From DASCOT01 sp036012155 (lineage in GTDB: Bacteria > Acidobacteriota > UBA890 > WLXD01), in NCBI GenBank assembly GCA_036012155.1, contig DASCOT010000212.1:1-48174 (forward strand): a DNA stretch of 48,174 bases. Reading direction: 5' to 3'. Made by a program: the position numbers and the translations under genes. Positions 34,668 through 42,037 of this stretch are shown piece by piece; position 1 is the first letter of the stretch; each line of letters opens with the position of its first letter. A model generated the notes under the pieces. That model searched no databases. It was not told the DNA's origin and worked only from the letters and a program-made list of their open reading frames with translations.

Positions 34668-37600
34668 ATGCTAGACGCAATTCTCGCCACGTTGCGGGAG
34701 CGTCCCGCGATGAGTGCCACCCTGGCAGCGGTGCGCACCGGGGGAGACGTGCGTCTCGAGGGGCTGAGCGGTAGCCACCTGGCGGCGGTGTTGAGCGAGA
34801 TCCAACTTGCCGCGTCCCACTCGCTGGCCGTCGTTGTTCCAGCGGATCTCGACCTGGAGCAGATGCTCCTCGACCTACGCTGCTTTCACGAGCGCCGTGC
34901 AGGCGCTGTCGTTGCGTTTCCGCCGCTGGAGGTCAATCCCTACGGTGCGGTGCCGCCGCACGATGACATCGTCCGCGAGCGGCTGCAGACGCTCGATCGA
35001 TGCAGCCGCGATCGGGTAGACATTCTCCTGGCGCCCGCACGATGCTGGATGGAGCGTGTTCAGCCACCCGAGCGCTTCCGCGAACGATCGCTGCGGCTGA
35101 GGACGCGGGCGGAGATCGAGCCTGCGGTGCTGAGCCGACACCTGGTGGATTCTGGCTATCGACGCGTGGCGTTGGTGGAATCGCTGGGGGAGTTTGCCGT
35201 GCGCGGCGGAATCGTCGATGTCTTCCCACCAACCCGCGAACATCCGGTACGACTCGATTTCTTCGGCGACGAGATCGAGGCGATTCGCGAGTTCAATCCG
35301 CGCGACCAACGCTCGATGCGCTCGATCGAGGATTTCGAGCTCCCGCCGGCAACATCCCGCGCCGCCGACGATCCGGCTGAGGTGGCTTTGCATCACGGGA
35401 CGCTAGAAGGGGCGTTGGCCGACTATCTTCCTGACTCGGCATGGGTGGAGATCGAGCCGGAAGTCGTCTGCAGCAACGCCAAGCGCTGGCATGAATACCT
35501 CGACGAGCACTATCACCAGGCACTCGCGGCCGGCGAGGATGCTCCGATTCCCGACGAGCTGGTGCACGATCTGGAGCACGCGCTGGGCAGAAGGTCGGGG
35601 GCCAAGCGCATCCGGGTCACGGAACTCGCTTCGGGGGTGGGCGAGGGTATCGTGCACACAGCCCAGAGTGTGCCCGGCCATCGCGGCCGGTTGGCGGAGC
35701 TGGCGCACAGCTTGAAGCTCGAGCTCGATGCCGGCGAGCGCGTGGCGTTCGCGCTCTCGAGGACGGGCAAGGCCGAGCGCCTGGCGGAGATTCTCGAGGG
35801 CTATGGAATCCCGGTGACGCTGCAACTGGACGACCCGGAGCGCTCTTCCTCGGATACAGACGCGGTGCCGCTGCAACCCGGCACCTGCTGGGTCGGATGC
35901 GCGGAGCTGTCCTCCGGGTTCCGGCTTCCCGACATCGGGTTCTGGCTCGGTACCGACACCGAGGTCTTCGGTCGCAGCCGCCCACCAGGGCGCAGCCGCC
36001 GCTTTCGTGGGGACGCGTTCCGGGGTGATTTCCGCGATCTTCAACCCGGCGATTTCGTCATTCATGAGGACCACGGCATCGGCCGGTTCGCTGGGGTGCG
36101 ACAGCTTCCGGTCGGCGACGCGACCTCCGAGTTCATGGAGATCGAGTATCGCGCCGGCGATCGCCTGTACCTGCCCTTGGAGCAACTCTACCTGGTGCAG
36201 AAGTATCAAGCAGGGGAGGAAGCTCGAGCCAAGATAGACAAGCTCGGCGGTACCAGCTGGAGCAAGGTGAAGGGCCGCGTGCGCGAGTCGCTGCGCGAGC
36301 TGGCGAGCGAATTGCTGGAGCTCTATGCGGGGCGTAAAGCGGCGGTCGGGTATGCCTTCGGCGCCGACACTGCGTGGCAGGGGGAGCTCGAGGACAGCTT
36401 CGAGTATGACGAGACCGGCGATCAACTGGTTGCCATCGGCGAGGTCAAAGCCGACATGGAGTCGGGCGCGGTGATGGACCGGCTTCTGTGCGGCGATGTC
36501 GGCTACGGCAAGACCGAGGTCGCCATGCGCGCCGCGTTCAAGGCGGTGATGGAGGGCAAGCAGGTAGCGTTTCTGGCCCCCACAACCGTCCTTGCCTATC
36601 AGCACTGGCGCACGCTGCAAGCACGTTTCGCGGCGTTTCCCGTGCGTGTCGATCTGCTGTCTAGGTTTCGTACTTCGGCGCAAGTTCGCGCCACCGTCGC
36701 CGCCATCCGCGACGGCGTCGTCGATGTAGCGGTAGGTACCCACCGGTTGCTTGGCAAGGACGTGGAGTTCAAGGATCTGGGGCTGCTGGTGGTAGACGAG
36801 GAACAGCGGTTTGGCGTTGGACAGAAGGAGCGACTCAAGCGACTCAAGCGCAGCGTCGACGTGTTGGCGATGACCGCAACCCCGATTCCGCGCACCTTGC
36901 AGATGTCGCTGCTCGGGGTGCGCGACCTGAGTGTCATCGAGACACCGCCGAAGGACCGCTATGCCATTGCCACCCACATTGTTCCGTACGATCGTGAAAT
37001 CATCGCCGACGCTTTGCACGAGGAGTTGTCGCGAGGCGGGCAGGTCTTCTTCGTCCACAACCGCATAGAGTCCATCTATCGCGTTGCTGCGGCGCTGCGG
37101 GAGTTCGTGCCCGAGGCGGAGTTTCGTGTAGCGCACGGGCAGCTTCCCAAAGCGGAGCTCGAACGCGTGATGCTCGACTTCGTCGAGGGGCGCGCCGACG
37201 TGCTGGTCACCACGGCGATCATCGAGAACGGTCTCGACATTCCGATGGCCAACACCATCGTCGTGAACCGTGCCGACAACTTCGGGCTGGCGCAGCTGTA
37301 TCAGCTCCGTGGACGCGTTGGTCGATCGACGCGACGCGCCTACGCCTACCTGGTCGTGCCGCCGATCGACACGCTCACACCAGTGGCGAAGAAACGGCTG
37401 CGGGCCATCCAGGAGTTCTCCGACCTCGGGTCGGGCTTTCGACTCGCGGCCATGGATCTCGAGATCCGCGGTGCCGGCTCGCTCCTGGGGGAGCGACAGC
37501 ACGGGCACATCGCGGCGGTGGGCTTCGAGTTGTACGCTCGTATGCTCGAGGAAGCGGTGCACGAGCTCAAAGGGGAGCCGGTAGCACCCGAGCATCGCGC

Positions 37601-38024
37601 CCAGCTCAGTCTGGGCGTCGAGCTGCAAATCCCCGTCGGTTATGTCGAGGATCCGCTGCAGCGCTTGATGGTGAGCAAGCGTTTGGCATCAGCTCGCACC
37701 GAGGACAAGCTGGAGCAGCTGCAGGCGGAGCTACGCGATCGTTACGGGGCACTACCCTCCGAGGTCGATCAGCTCTTCGCGTATGCCTCGTTGCGGCTCG
37801 TTGCCGAGGCTCTGGGCGTGCTGAGTATCGAGCGCAAGGGCGATGGCGTGCTGATGCGGCTCTCCGAAGACGCCCCTATCGCGATGGATCGGCTCCTTGC
37901 CCAAGTCAGCGCCCAACGCGGCTGGACGCTGACTCCGCCGGATGGACTTGCGGTGGCGACGAGCACGGCGAGCCTGAGCGGGCTGATGGCGGCAGTTCGT
38001 GAGGTCCTGGAGGCGCTCCGCTGA
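34668..38024 (+). CDS. mfd: transcription-repair coupling factor Mfd
   Basis: ATP-dependent translocase that removes RNA polymerase stalled at lesions and recruits UvrA, 1118 aa (E. coli 1148). Order: UvrB-like N-terminal domains (from FPPLEVNPYGAVPPHDDI), the RNA-polymerase-interacting domain (PGDFVIHEDHGIGRFAGV, about residue 460), the SF2 motor with Walker A GDVGYGKTE and DEEQ box VVDEEQRFGVGQ, the RecG-like TRG motif region (HGQLPKAELERVM ... RGRVGRS), and C-terminal domain D7. The ATG at 34668 is the first good start; a 73-bp gap separates it from the previous gene. Confidence 0.96.
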   Translation: MLDAILATLRERPAMSATLAAVRTGGDVRLEGLSGSHLAAVLSEIQLAASHSLAVVVPADLDLEQMLLDLRCFHERRAGAVVAFPPLEVNPYGAVPPHDDIVRERLQTLDRCSRDRVDILLAPARCWMERVQPPERFRERSLRLRTRAEIEPAVLSRHLVDSGYRRVALVESLGEFAVRGGIVDVFPPTREHPVRLDFFGDEIEAIREFNPRDQRSMRSIEDFELPPATSRAADDPAEVALHHGTLEGALADYLPDSAWVEIEPEVVCSNAKRWHEYLDEHYHQALAAGEDAPIPDELVHDLEHALGRRSGAKRIRVTELASGVGEGIVHTAQSVPGHRGRLAELAHSLKLELDAGERVAFALSRTGKAERLAEILEGYGIPVTLQLDDPERSSSDTDAVPLQPGTCWVGCAELSSGFRLPDIGFWLGTDTEVFGRSRPPGRSRRFRGDAFRGDFRDLQPGDFVIHEDHGIGRFAGVRQLPVGDATSEFMEIEYRAGDRLYLPLEQLYLVQKYQAGEEARAKIDKLGGTSWSKVKGRVRESLRELASELLELYAGRKAAVGYAFGADTAWQGELEDSFEYDETGDQLVAIGEVKADMESGAVMDRLLCGDVGYGKTEVAMRAAFKAVMEGKQVAFLAPTTVLAYQHWRTLQARFAAFPVRVDLLSRFRTSAQVRATVAAIRDGVVDVAVGTHRLLGKDVEFKDLGLLVVDEEQRFGVGQKERLKRLKRSVDVLAMTATPIPRTLQMSLLGVRDLSVIETPPKDRYAIATHIVPYDREIIADALHEELSRGGQVFFVHNRIESIYRVAAALREFVPEAEFRVAHGQLPKAELERVMLDFVEGRADVLVTTAIIENGLDIPMANTIVVNRADNFGLAQLYQLRGRVGRSTRRAYAYLVVPPIDTLTPVAKKRLRAIQEFSDLGSGFRLAAMDLEIRGAGSLLGERQHGHIAAVGFELYARMLEEAVHELKGEPVAPEHRAQLSLGVELQIPVGYVEDPLQRLMVSKRLASARTEDKLEQLQAELRDRYGALPSEVDQLFAYASLRLVAEALGVLSIERKGDGVLMRLSEDAPIAMDRLLAQVSAQRGWTLTPPDGLAVATSTASLSGLMAAVREVLEALR

Positions 38025-38190
38025 GCCGCTCGACCTGTCGCCAGCCGAGGACGGCATGGTGGTCGAGAGGTGTCGGTTTCCGGATGAAGGCCGCAACCGC
38101 CGCGTGATACGCTGGCCTACGGTGCTTTGCTGCCGTTTCCGCGTACCATCGAGGCCACCGAGCTTCCTTGTCGGCAGCATGGCCTGCGAT

Positions 38191-38212
38191 CCGGGAGACC
38201 GCTTCTCCCCGG
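38191..38212 (+). terminator. possible hairpin after mfd
   Basis: CCGGGAG (38191-38197) pairs with CTCCCCGG (38205-38212) with one bulged C across a 7-nt loop. TTACTCC follows instead of a T-run, so an intrinsic terminator role is uncertain. The rest of the 223-bp mfd-surA gap shows nothing clear. Confidence 0.25.
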
Positions 38213-38247
38213 TTACTCCATCGCCCATAACCCGTCGAGCTGAGACG

Positions 38248-39351
38248 ATGAAATCCAATCCCGGCACTTGGCGTCCGACTGTGGCTGGCAGCGTCGCCTG
38301 GTTCGGTATGGCAACGCTCTTGCTGCCGGCCCCCGGGCTCGCGCAGGAGGCGACCGGGGACCCGCCGCCAGCAGCAGCGCGCTCGGAGCCGGTGCCCGAC
38401 AACATCATCAACATGGTGCTGGTCAAGATCAACGGCGATCCAATTCTCTTGACCGAGCTACGAACCGTTATCGAGGATCGCGTAACCCTCTTGCGGCAGC
38501 AATTCCCGGCGGCAGAGATCGACGCACAGATGCCGTTCTTGACCACGCAGTTGCTGGCCGGAATGGTCGACGAAAAGATGATGTTGCAGCGTGCCGACCT
38601 GGTCGGCATCACCATCGATGCCAACATGGTCGACCGTCAGATCCAGAACCTACGCGACACGAACGGGTTCACGACGGAGGCGGAGCTCAACAGCGCGTTG
38701 ACGCAGATGGGTCTTACCATGGACCAGCTGCGCGAGCAGTTGCGCGACAACTTGCGCCAACAGCGGCTGGCCTTCGATGAGGTGCAGCGTCAGATCTTCG
38801 TCTCCGAGACCGAGATCAACTCCTACTACAGCGATAACCGGGGGCAGTTCACCGCGCCCGAACAGGTGCGGCTCGAACAGTTGGTATTCATTGGAGAGCC
38901 GACCTCGTTGCGCGAGCAGGCACTTGCCGCCGCGGCCGAGCTAGCGGCCGGTGCCGACGCCAGTGCCGTAGGGGAAAAGTACGTCAACGCTCAGCATGTT
39001 GCCGATACGGGCAGCTTTATCGCTGTTGCCGACTTGACCGAGGGCTTGGCCGCCGGTGTTCCGGCGCTGCCAGTGGGTTCGTTTTCGGAGCCGATCGAGA
39101 CGACGTTCGGTTATTCGATTGTCAGGGTGGTAGAGCGCACAGAACAGGACCTCGCCCAGCTCGACGAGGTGCGCGAATCGATCCGACAGCGGTTGACATC
39201 AGACAAGTCGCAAGAGCGGATGACCGAGTACGTCCGCAATCTCCGAGACCAGGCAAGTATCGAGATCATCGATTCACGCTTTGGCGGCATCCTTGCGCTA
39301 TGGGAAGCTAACCAGGAGTCGGATGACGCGGAGGTACCGTCGCGACGTTAG
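38248..39351 (+). CDS. surA: SurA-like periplasmic peptidyl-prolyl isomerase/chaperone
   Basis: Periplasmic outer-membrane-protein chaperone of the SurA/PpiC group, 367 aa. A signal peptide ends near residue 32 (PAPGLAQE). The SurA N-terminal helical domain (INMVLVKINGDPILLTELR ... LTQMGLTMDQLREQLRDNL) is followed by one parvulin-like PPIase domain (about residues 200-300, EQVRLEQLVFIGEP ... GSFSEPIETTFGYSIVRV) and a C-terminal helix. E. coli SurA has two parvulin domains; only one is seen here, and it is diverged. Upstream in-frame extension lacks homology, so ATG 38248 is used. The mfd-surA pairing is common in deltaproteobacteria. Confidence 0.88.
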   Translation: MKSNPGTWRPTVAGSVAWFGMATLLLPAPGLAQEATGDPPPAAARSEPVPDNIINMVLVKINGDPILLTELRTVIEDRVTLLRQQFPAAEIDAQMPFLTTQLLAGMVDEKMMLQRADLVGITIDANMVDRQIQNLRDTNGFTTEAELNSALTQMGLTMDQLREQLRDNLRQQRLAFDEVQRQIFVSETEINSYYSDNRGQFTAPEQVRLEQLVFIGEPTSLREQALAAAAELAAGADASAVGEKYVNAQHVADTGSFIAVADLTEGLAAGVPALPVGSFSEPIETTFGYSIVRVVERTEQDLAQLDEVRESIRQRLTSDKSQERMTEYVRNLRDQASIEIIDSRFGGILALWEANQESDDAEVPSRR

Positions 39352-39431
39352 GCCGCGTACGGACAGATCATGGCGATTGATGTGCTGAGACGGCACGGTT
39401 GCTGCCACGGGCGCTGCGAGGAGTGAGAACG

Positions 39432-40430
39432 ATGAGGACAGGGCATTCATTGCTCCTGGGCGCTGCGCTGATCACCGTAGTTGCCTGCGGCAATCAGCCT
39501 ACCGCCGGCTCGTCAACCGTCGCGGCTGCCGCTGACTCGTCCGCCCCCGCTGGTGCCTCCGACGAACCGAGCAGCGGCGCTCCCGCGGCGGCGGCGCCCC
39601 GCAAGGACTTCATACCCCTCGACTACCTGCAGCGGATTCCGATTGCCTATCGCGTCGCCCGCGACCACCCCGAGGTGCTGGAGAAGATCGCCTGCTATTG
39701 CCCGTGCGAGCTGTACGGACACACCGGCGTGGTTGATTGCTATCGGTCGCAGCATGCCGCAGCCTGCGCTACGTGTCTGGAGGAGGCAGTGGTCGCCGGC
39801 CAACTCATCGAGCAGCACGGCGCCCACGATCCGCCGGCGATCGCGGCGCAAGTCAACAGCCGGTATCGCACCGCAATCGTGCGCAACTACACCCAGAACG
39901 GCCAGTTCCCCAACCTGCGAAGCGAGAGCGGTGGAGCGTACTTGCAGGCGTGCTCGGCTTGTCATCAGCCACCACACCCAGGCATGTACTCGCCAGATGA
40001 ATGGAAGCGTTCGCTGGCTCGGATGGAGGCCTACTCCCGCCAGCGTGACCTGGAGCCCGACCCAGCCGTATGGCAGCGCGCCGTCGACTACCTGCGTGCC
40101 AGTGCTGGACAGTTCACTGCACCCGACCGCGAGCGCTATCGCGAATCGCTGGCGAGTGCGGTGGAACACCTGAAAGTGACCGAGGGCAACGCTGTCTACT
40201 ATCCGACCGCGCAGGACCCGACTCTCGACCCCGCGTGGTTTGAGCGCATGGTTCGTGCCTACCGCCTGGCACGGGATATCCCCGCCGAGGTGCTCGCCGC
40301 GACCCCACTCGACGATCCGTCGTCGGATTGCAGCAACCTACTCGATTGCCTCAACTCGATCGCCGGGGTGACCTCCGAGGCGGCGGTGGAGGCGGTCGAA
40401 GCGATCGCTGCTGGCGACAACAACGACTGA
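39432..40430 (+). CDS. lipoprotein with PCYCGC-like domain and CxxCH cytochrome motif
   Basis: Predicted lipoprotein, 332 aa. The signal ends in a good lipobox VVAC (Cys19). A Pro/Ala/Ser linker leads to a PCYCGC-like domain (about residues 60-125): AYRVARDHPEVLEKIACYCPC, then Cys103, Cys112 and Cys115. A haem c site CSACH follows (Cys174, Cys177, His178), with Met185 or Met199 as possible axial ligands. The C-terminal part repeats the first module in degenerate form: AYRLARDIPAEVL (about 276-288), then Cys300 and Cys306 but no CYC motif. PCYCGC-motif proteins are a family of unknown function; redox or copper handling is plausible. A longer upstream frame exists, but ATG 39432 has GAGGAG before it and starts the signal. 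Confidence 0.8.
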   Translation: MRTGHSLLLGAALITVVACGNQPTAGSSTVAAAADSSAPAGASDEPSSGAPAAAAPRKDFIPLDYLQRIPIAYRVARDHPEVLEKIACYCPCELYGHTGVVDCYRSQHAAACATCLEEAVVAGQLIEQHGAHDPPAIAAQVNSRYRTAIVRNYTQNGQFPNLRSESGGAYLQACSACHQPPHPGMYSPDEWKRSLARMEAYSRQRDLEPDPAVWQRAVDYLRASAGQFTAPDRERYRESLASAVEHLKVTEGNAVYYPTAQDPTLDPAWFERMVRAYRLARDIPAEVLAATPLDDPSSDCSNLLDCLNSIAGVTSEAAVEAVEAIAAGDNND

Positions 40431-40444
40431 TCGCAGCCGCGCAA

Positions 40445-40492
40445 CAACTGCCGCGCAAACGCCGGCTCGGTAGGTCGAGTCGGTGGCAGTTG
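40445..40492. terminator. hairpin between convergent genes
   Basis: Perfect 8-bp outer arms CAACTGCC (40445-40452) and GGCAGTTG (40485-40492) enclose a second imperfect stem (GCCGGCTC with GAGTCGGT). It fills the 65-bp gap between the convergent lipoprotein genes, the expected place for a bidirectional terminator. It lacks a T-run on either strand. Confidence 0.45.
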
Positions 40493-40495
40493 AAC

Positions 40496-40927
40496 TCAGA
40501 TCCGCGGCCGCACGGCGTCGAACTCGGGGAAATCCGACCAGGTATCGGATTCCGGCGCCGCCTCGACCAACAAGCGCACGTACTCCACGTCCGGCCTCGC
40601 TGCCATGACGGTGACGCCCAGGTTGTTGCCAAGGCCAGCGGTCAGCGAGGCCACGTCCATCGGCACCCGCTCGCTCCTGATCACACTGTCATCGGCGGCG
40701 ATCTGCTCTACCAGCACGGTGAGCGTCCGGAGCCCTCCCTCGAGGTTGTTGTTCACCACGAGCACCTCGATGTAGATCGAGCTGTCTGGGCGCACGATCC
40801 ATGACTGCGGTGTCGCGTCGTACTTGTTGCGCTGTTGCATGACCTCCTGGACGAGCTCCTCCCCGGAGGGGGGGCTGCAGGCGGTCGTAGCAAAGGCGAT
40901 CGCGACAATGATCAGCAGGTGTCTCAT
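40496..40927 (-). CDS. hypothetical lipoprotein, 143 aa
   Basis: Unrecognised secreted protein. The N-terminus MRHLLIIVAIAFATTACSPP looks like a lipoprotein signal with Cys17, though Thr at -3 is atypical. The mature part is about 126 aa and predicted beta-rich (SIYIEVLVVNN ... RTLTVLVEQI ... EYVRLLVEA). It has no further cysteines or catalytic motifs. It starts within the last codons of rsmI (4-nt overlap), so the two form one minus-strand transcript. Confidence 0.72.
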   Translation of the reverse strand: MRHLLIIVAIAFATTACSPPSGEELVQEVMQQRNKYDATPQSWIVRPDSSIYIEVLVVNNNLEGGLRTLTVLVEQIAADDSVIRSERVPMDVASLTAGLGNNLGVTVMAARPDVEYVRLLVEAAPESDTWSDFPEFDAVRPRI

Positions 40928-41856
40928 TCCGTAACTCCGGAGTGGGATACGTCGGTCTCCGCGGGGCCGGGCTCGTCCTCGTCGGGGTCGAGCGTCTGCA
41001 AGTGTAATGCGCGGTAGACGTCGCGGCGACGCAGCCCCCAGTCTGTGGCCAATTGGCGCACCGCCTGGCTTCGGTCGATCCCTTCCCGCAGCTTGGCCTC
41101 GTAGCCACGCCGTAGCTCATCGACGCCGGGTTCGGGCGGCGGCACGTCGTCAGACGGTCCGATACACAGTGTGATCTCGCCGCGAACATCGTCCTCCAGC
41201 GTGGCGCTGATCTCGGCCAGGCCGCCGCGCCTGAACTCCTCGTGTACCTTGGTCAGCTCGCGCCCCAATGCTGCGGGGCGGTCTCCAAGAATCTCGGCTG
41301 CTGCTGCCAGCGTGGCGGCGATTCGCCGTGGCGATTCCAACAACACCACGGTACCTGGCAGGTTCTCGAGCTCCTGCAAGAAGCGCCGCCGCGGCCCGTT
41401 CTTGCGCGGCGGGTACCCGGCAAAGGTGAATCGATCCATCGGCAGGCCCGACCCTACCAATGCGGCGAGAACCGCGGAGGCGCCGGGTACCGGCACCACC
41501 GGCACCCCTGCTTCGATGGCTCCGCACACCAGCCTGTAGCCGGGATCGGCCACCGCCGGAGTTCCGGCGTCGCTGACCAGGGCCAGGGCGGTGCCGTCAA
41601 GCAGCCGTTCAATGACGCCGGGAACAGCCCGCGCTTCGTTGTGCTCGTGGTGGGCCTCGAGCCGAGCCGAGATCCCCAGGTGGGATAGCAAACGCCGGGT
41701 CCGCCGAGTGTCTTCGGCCAGCACGCCGTCTACCCCCGCGAGCACATGCTCCGCTCGGCGCGTCAGGTCACCGAGGTTGCCAATCGGCGTAGCGACGACG
41801 TAGAGCGTTCCGGGCTGTATGTCGTTCTTGTTGGAGCTACTCACTTTCGACCGCAT
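40924..41856 (-). CDS. rsmI: 16S rRNA (cytidine1402-2'-O)-methyltransferase RsmI
   Basis: Tetrapyrrole-methylase-fold enzyme using SAM to 2'-O-methylate C1402 of 16S rRNA, 310 aa. Diagnostic are TLYVVATPIGNLGDLTRRA, the segment LAEDTRRTRRLLSHLGI, ALVSDAGTPAVADPGYRLV and VVPVPGASAVLAALVGSGL. The C-terminal part carries a helix-turn-helix-like segment (AVRQLATDWGLRRRDVYRAL) found in many RsmI proteins. The frame is open 29 codons further upstream with no homology; ATG 41856 fits the family. It is divergent from uvrA. Confidence 0.94.
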   Translation of the reverse strand: MRSKVSSSNKNDIQPGTLYVVATPIGNLGDLTRRAEHVLAGVDGVLAEDTRRTRRLLSHLGISARLEAHHEHNEARAVPGVIERLLDGTALALVSDAGTPAVADPGYRLVCGAIEAGVPVVPVPGASAVLAALVGSGLPMDRFTFAGYPPRKNGPRRRFLQELENLPGTVVLLESPRRIAATLAAAAEILGDRPAALGRELTKVHEEFRRGGLAEISATLEDDVRGEITLCIGPSDDVPPPEPGVDELRRGYEAKLREGIDRSQAVRQLATDWGLRRRDVYRALHLQTLDPDEDEPGPAETDVSHSGVTE

Positions 41857-42028
41857 GGCGACTTTGCTAGATTTGATCAGCTGTGGTGCTGATGAAATCG
41901 TGAGCTTGGGGGGTGCGCGCATCGCGTGGAGACAACGCGCCACTTGGGCCGATCTTAGCCTCCGTCGCCGGCCGGGTCTCGCTCGTCGGAAGAACGGGGC
42001 TCATACAGAACAATACTGATAAAGACCG

Positions 42029-42034
42029 TACAAT
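42029..42034 (+). promoter_or_regulatory. candidate -10 of uvrA (TACAAT) very close to the start codon
   Basis: TACAAT ends 3 nt before the GTG start of uvrA. No Shine-Dalgarno sequence precedes the GTG. If this is the true -10, the transcript would be leaderless or begin just inside the presumed start. No convincing -35 or LexA palindrome is visible in the 181-bp rsmI-uvrA gap. Confidence 0.25.
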
Positions 42035-42037
42035 CTA

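Noticed and set aside
35403..37628. A 741-codon open frame antisense to mfd
   Set aside because: Same shadow effect; mfd motifs on the plus strand are complete, and the antisense product shows only biased composition rich in His, Gln and Arg.
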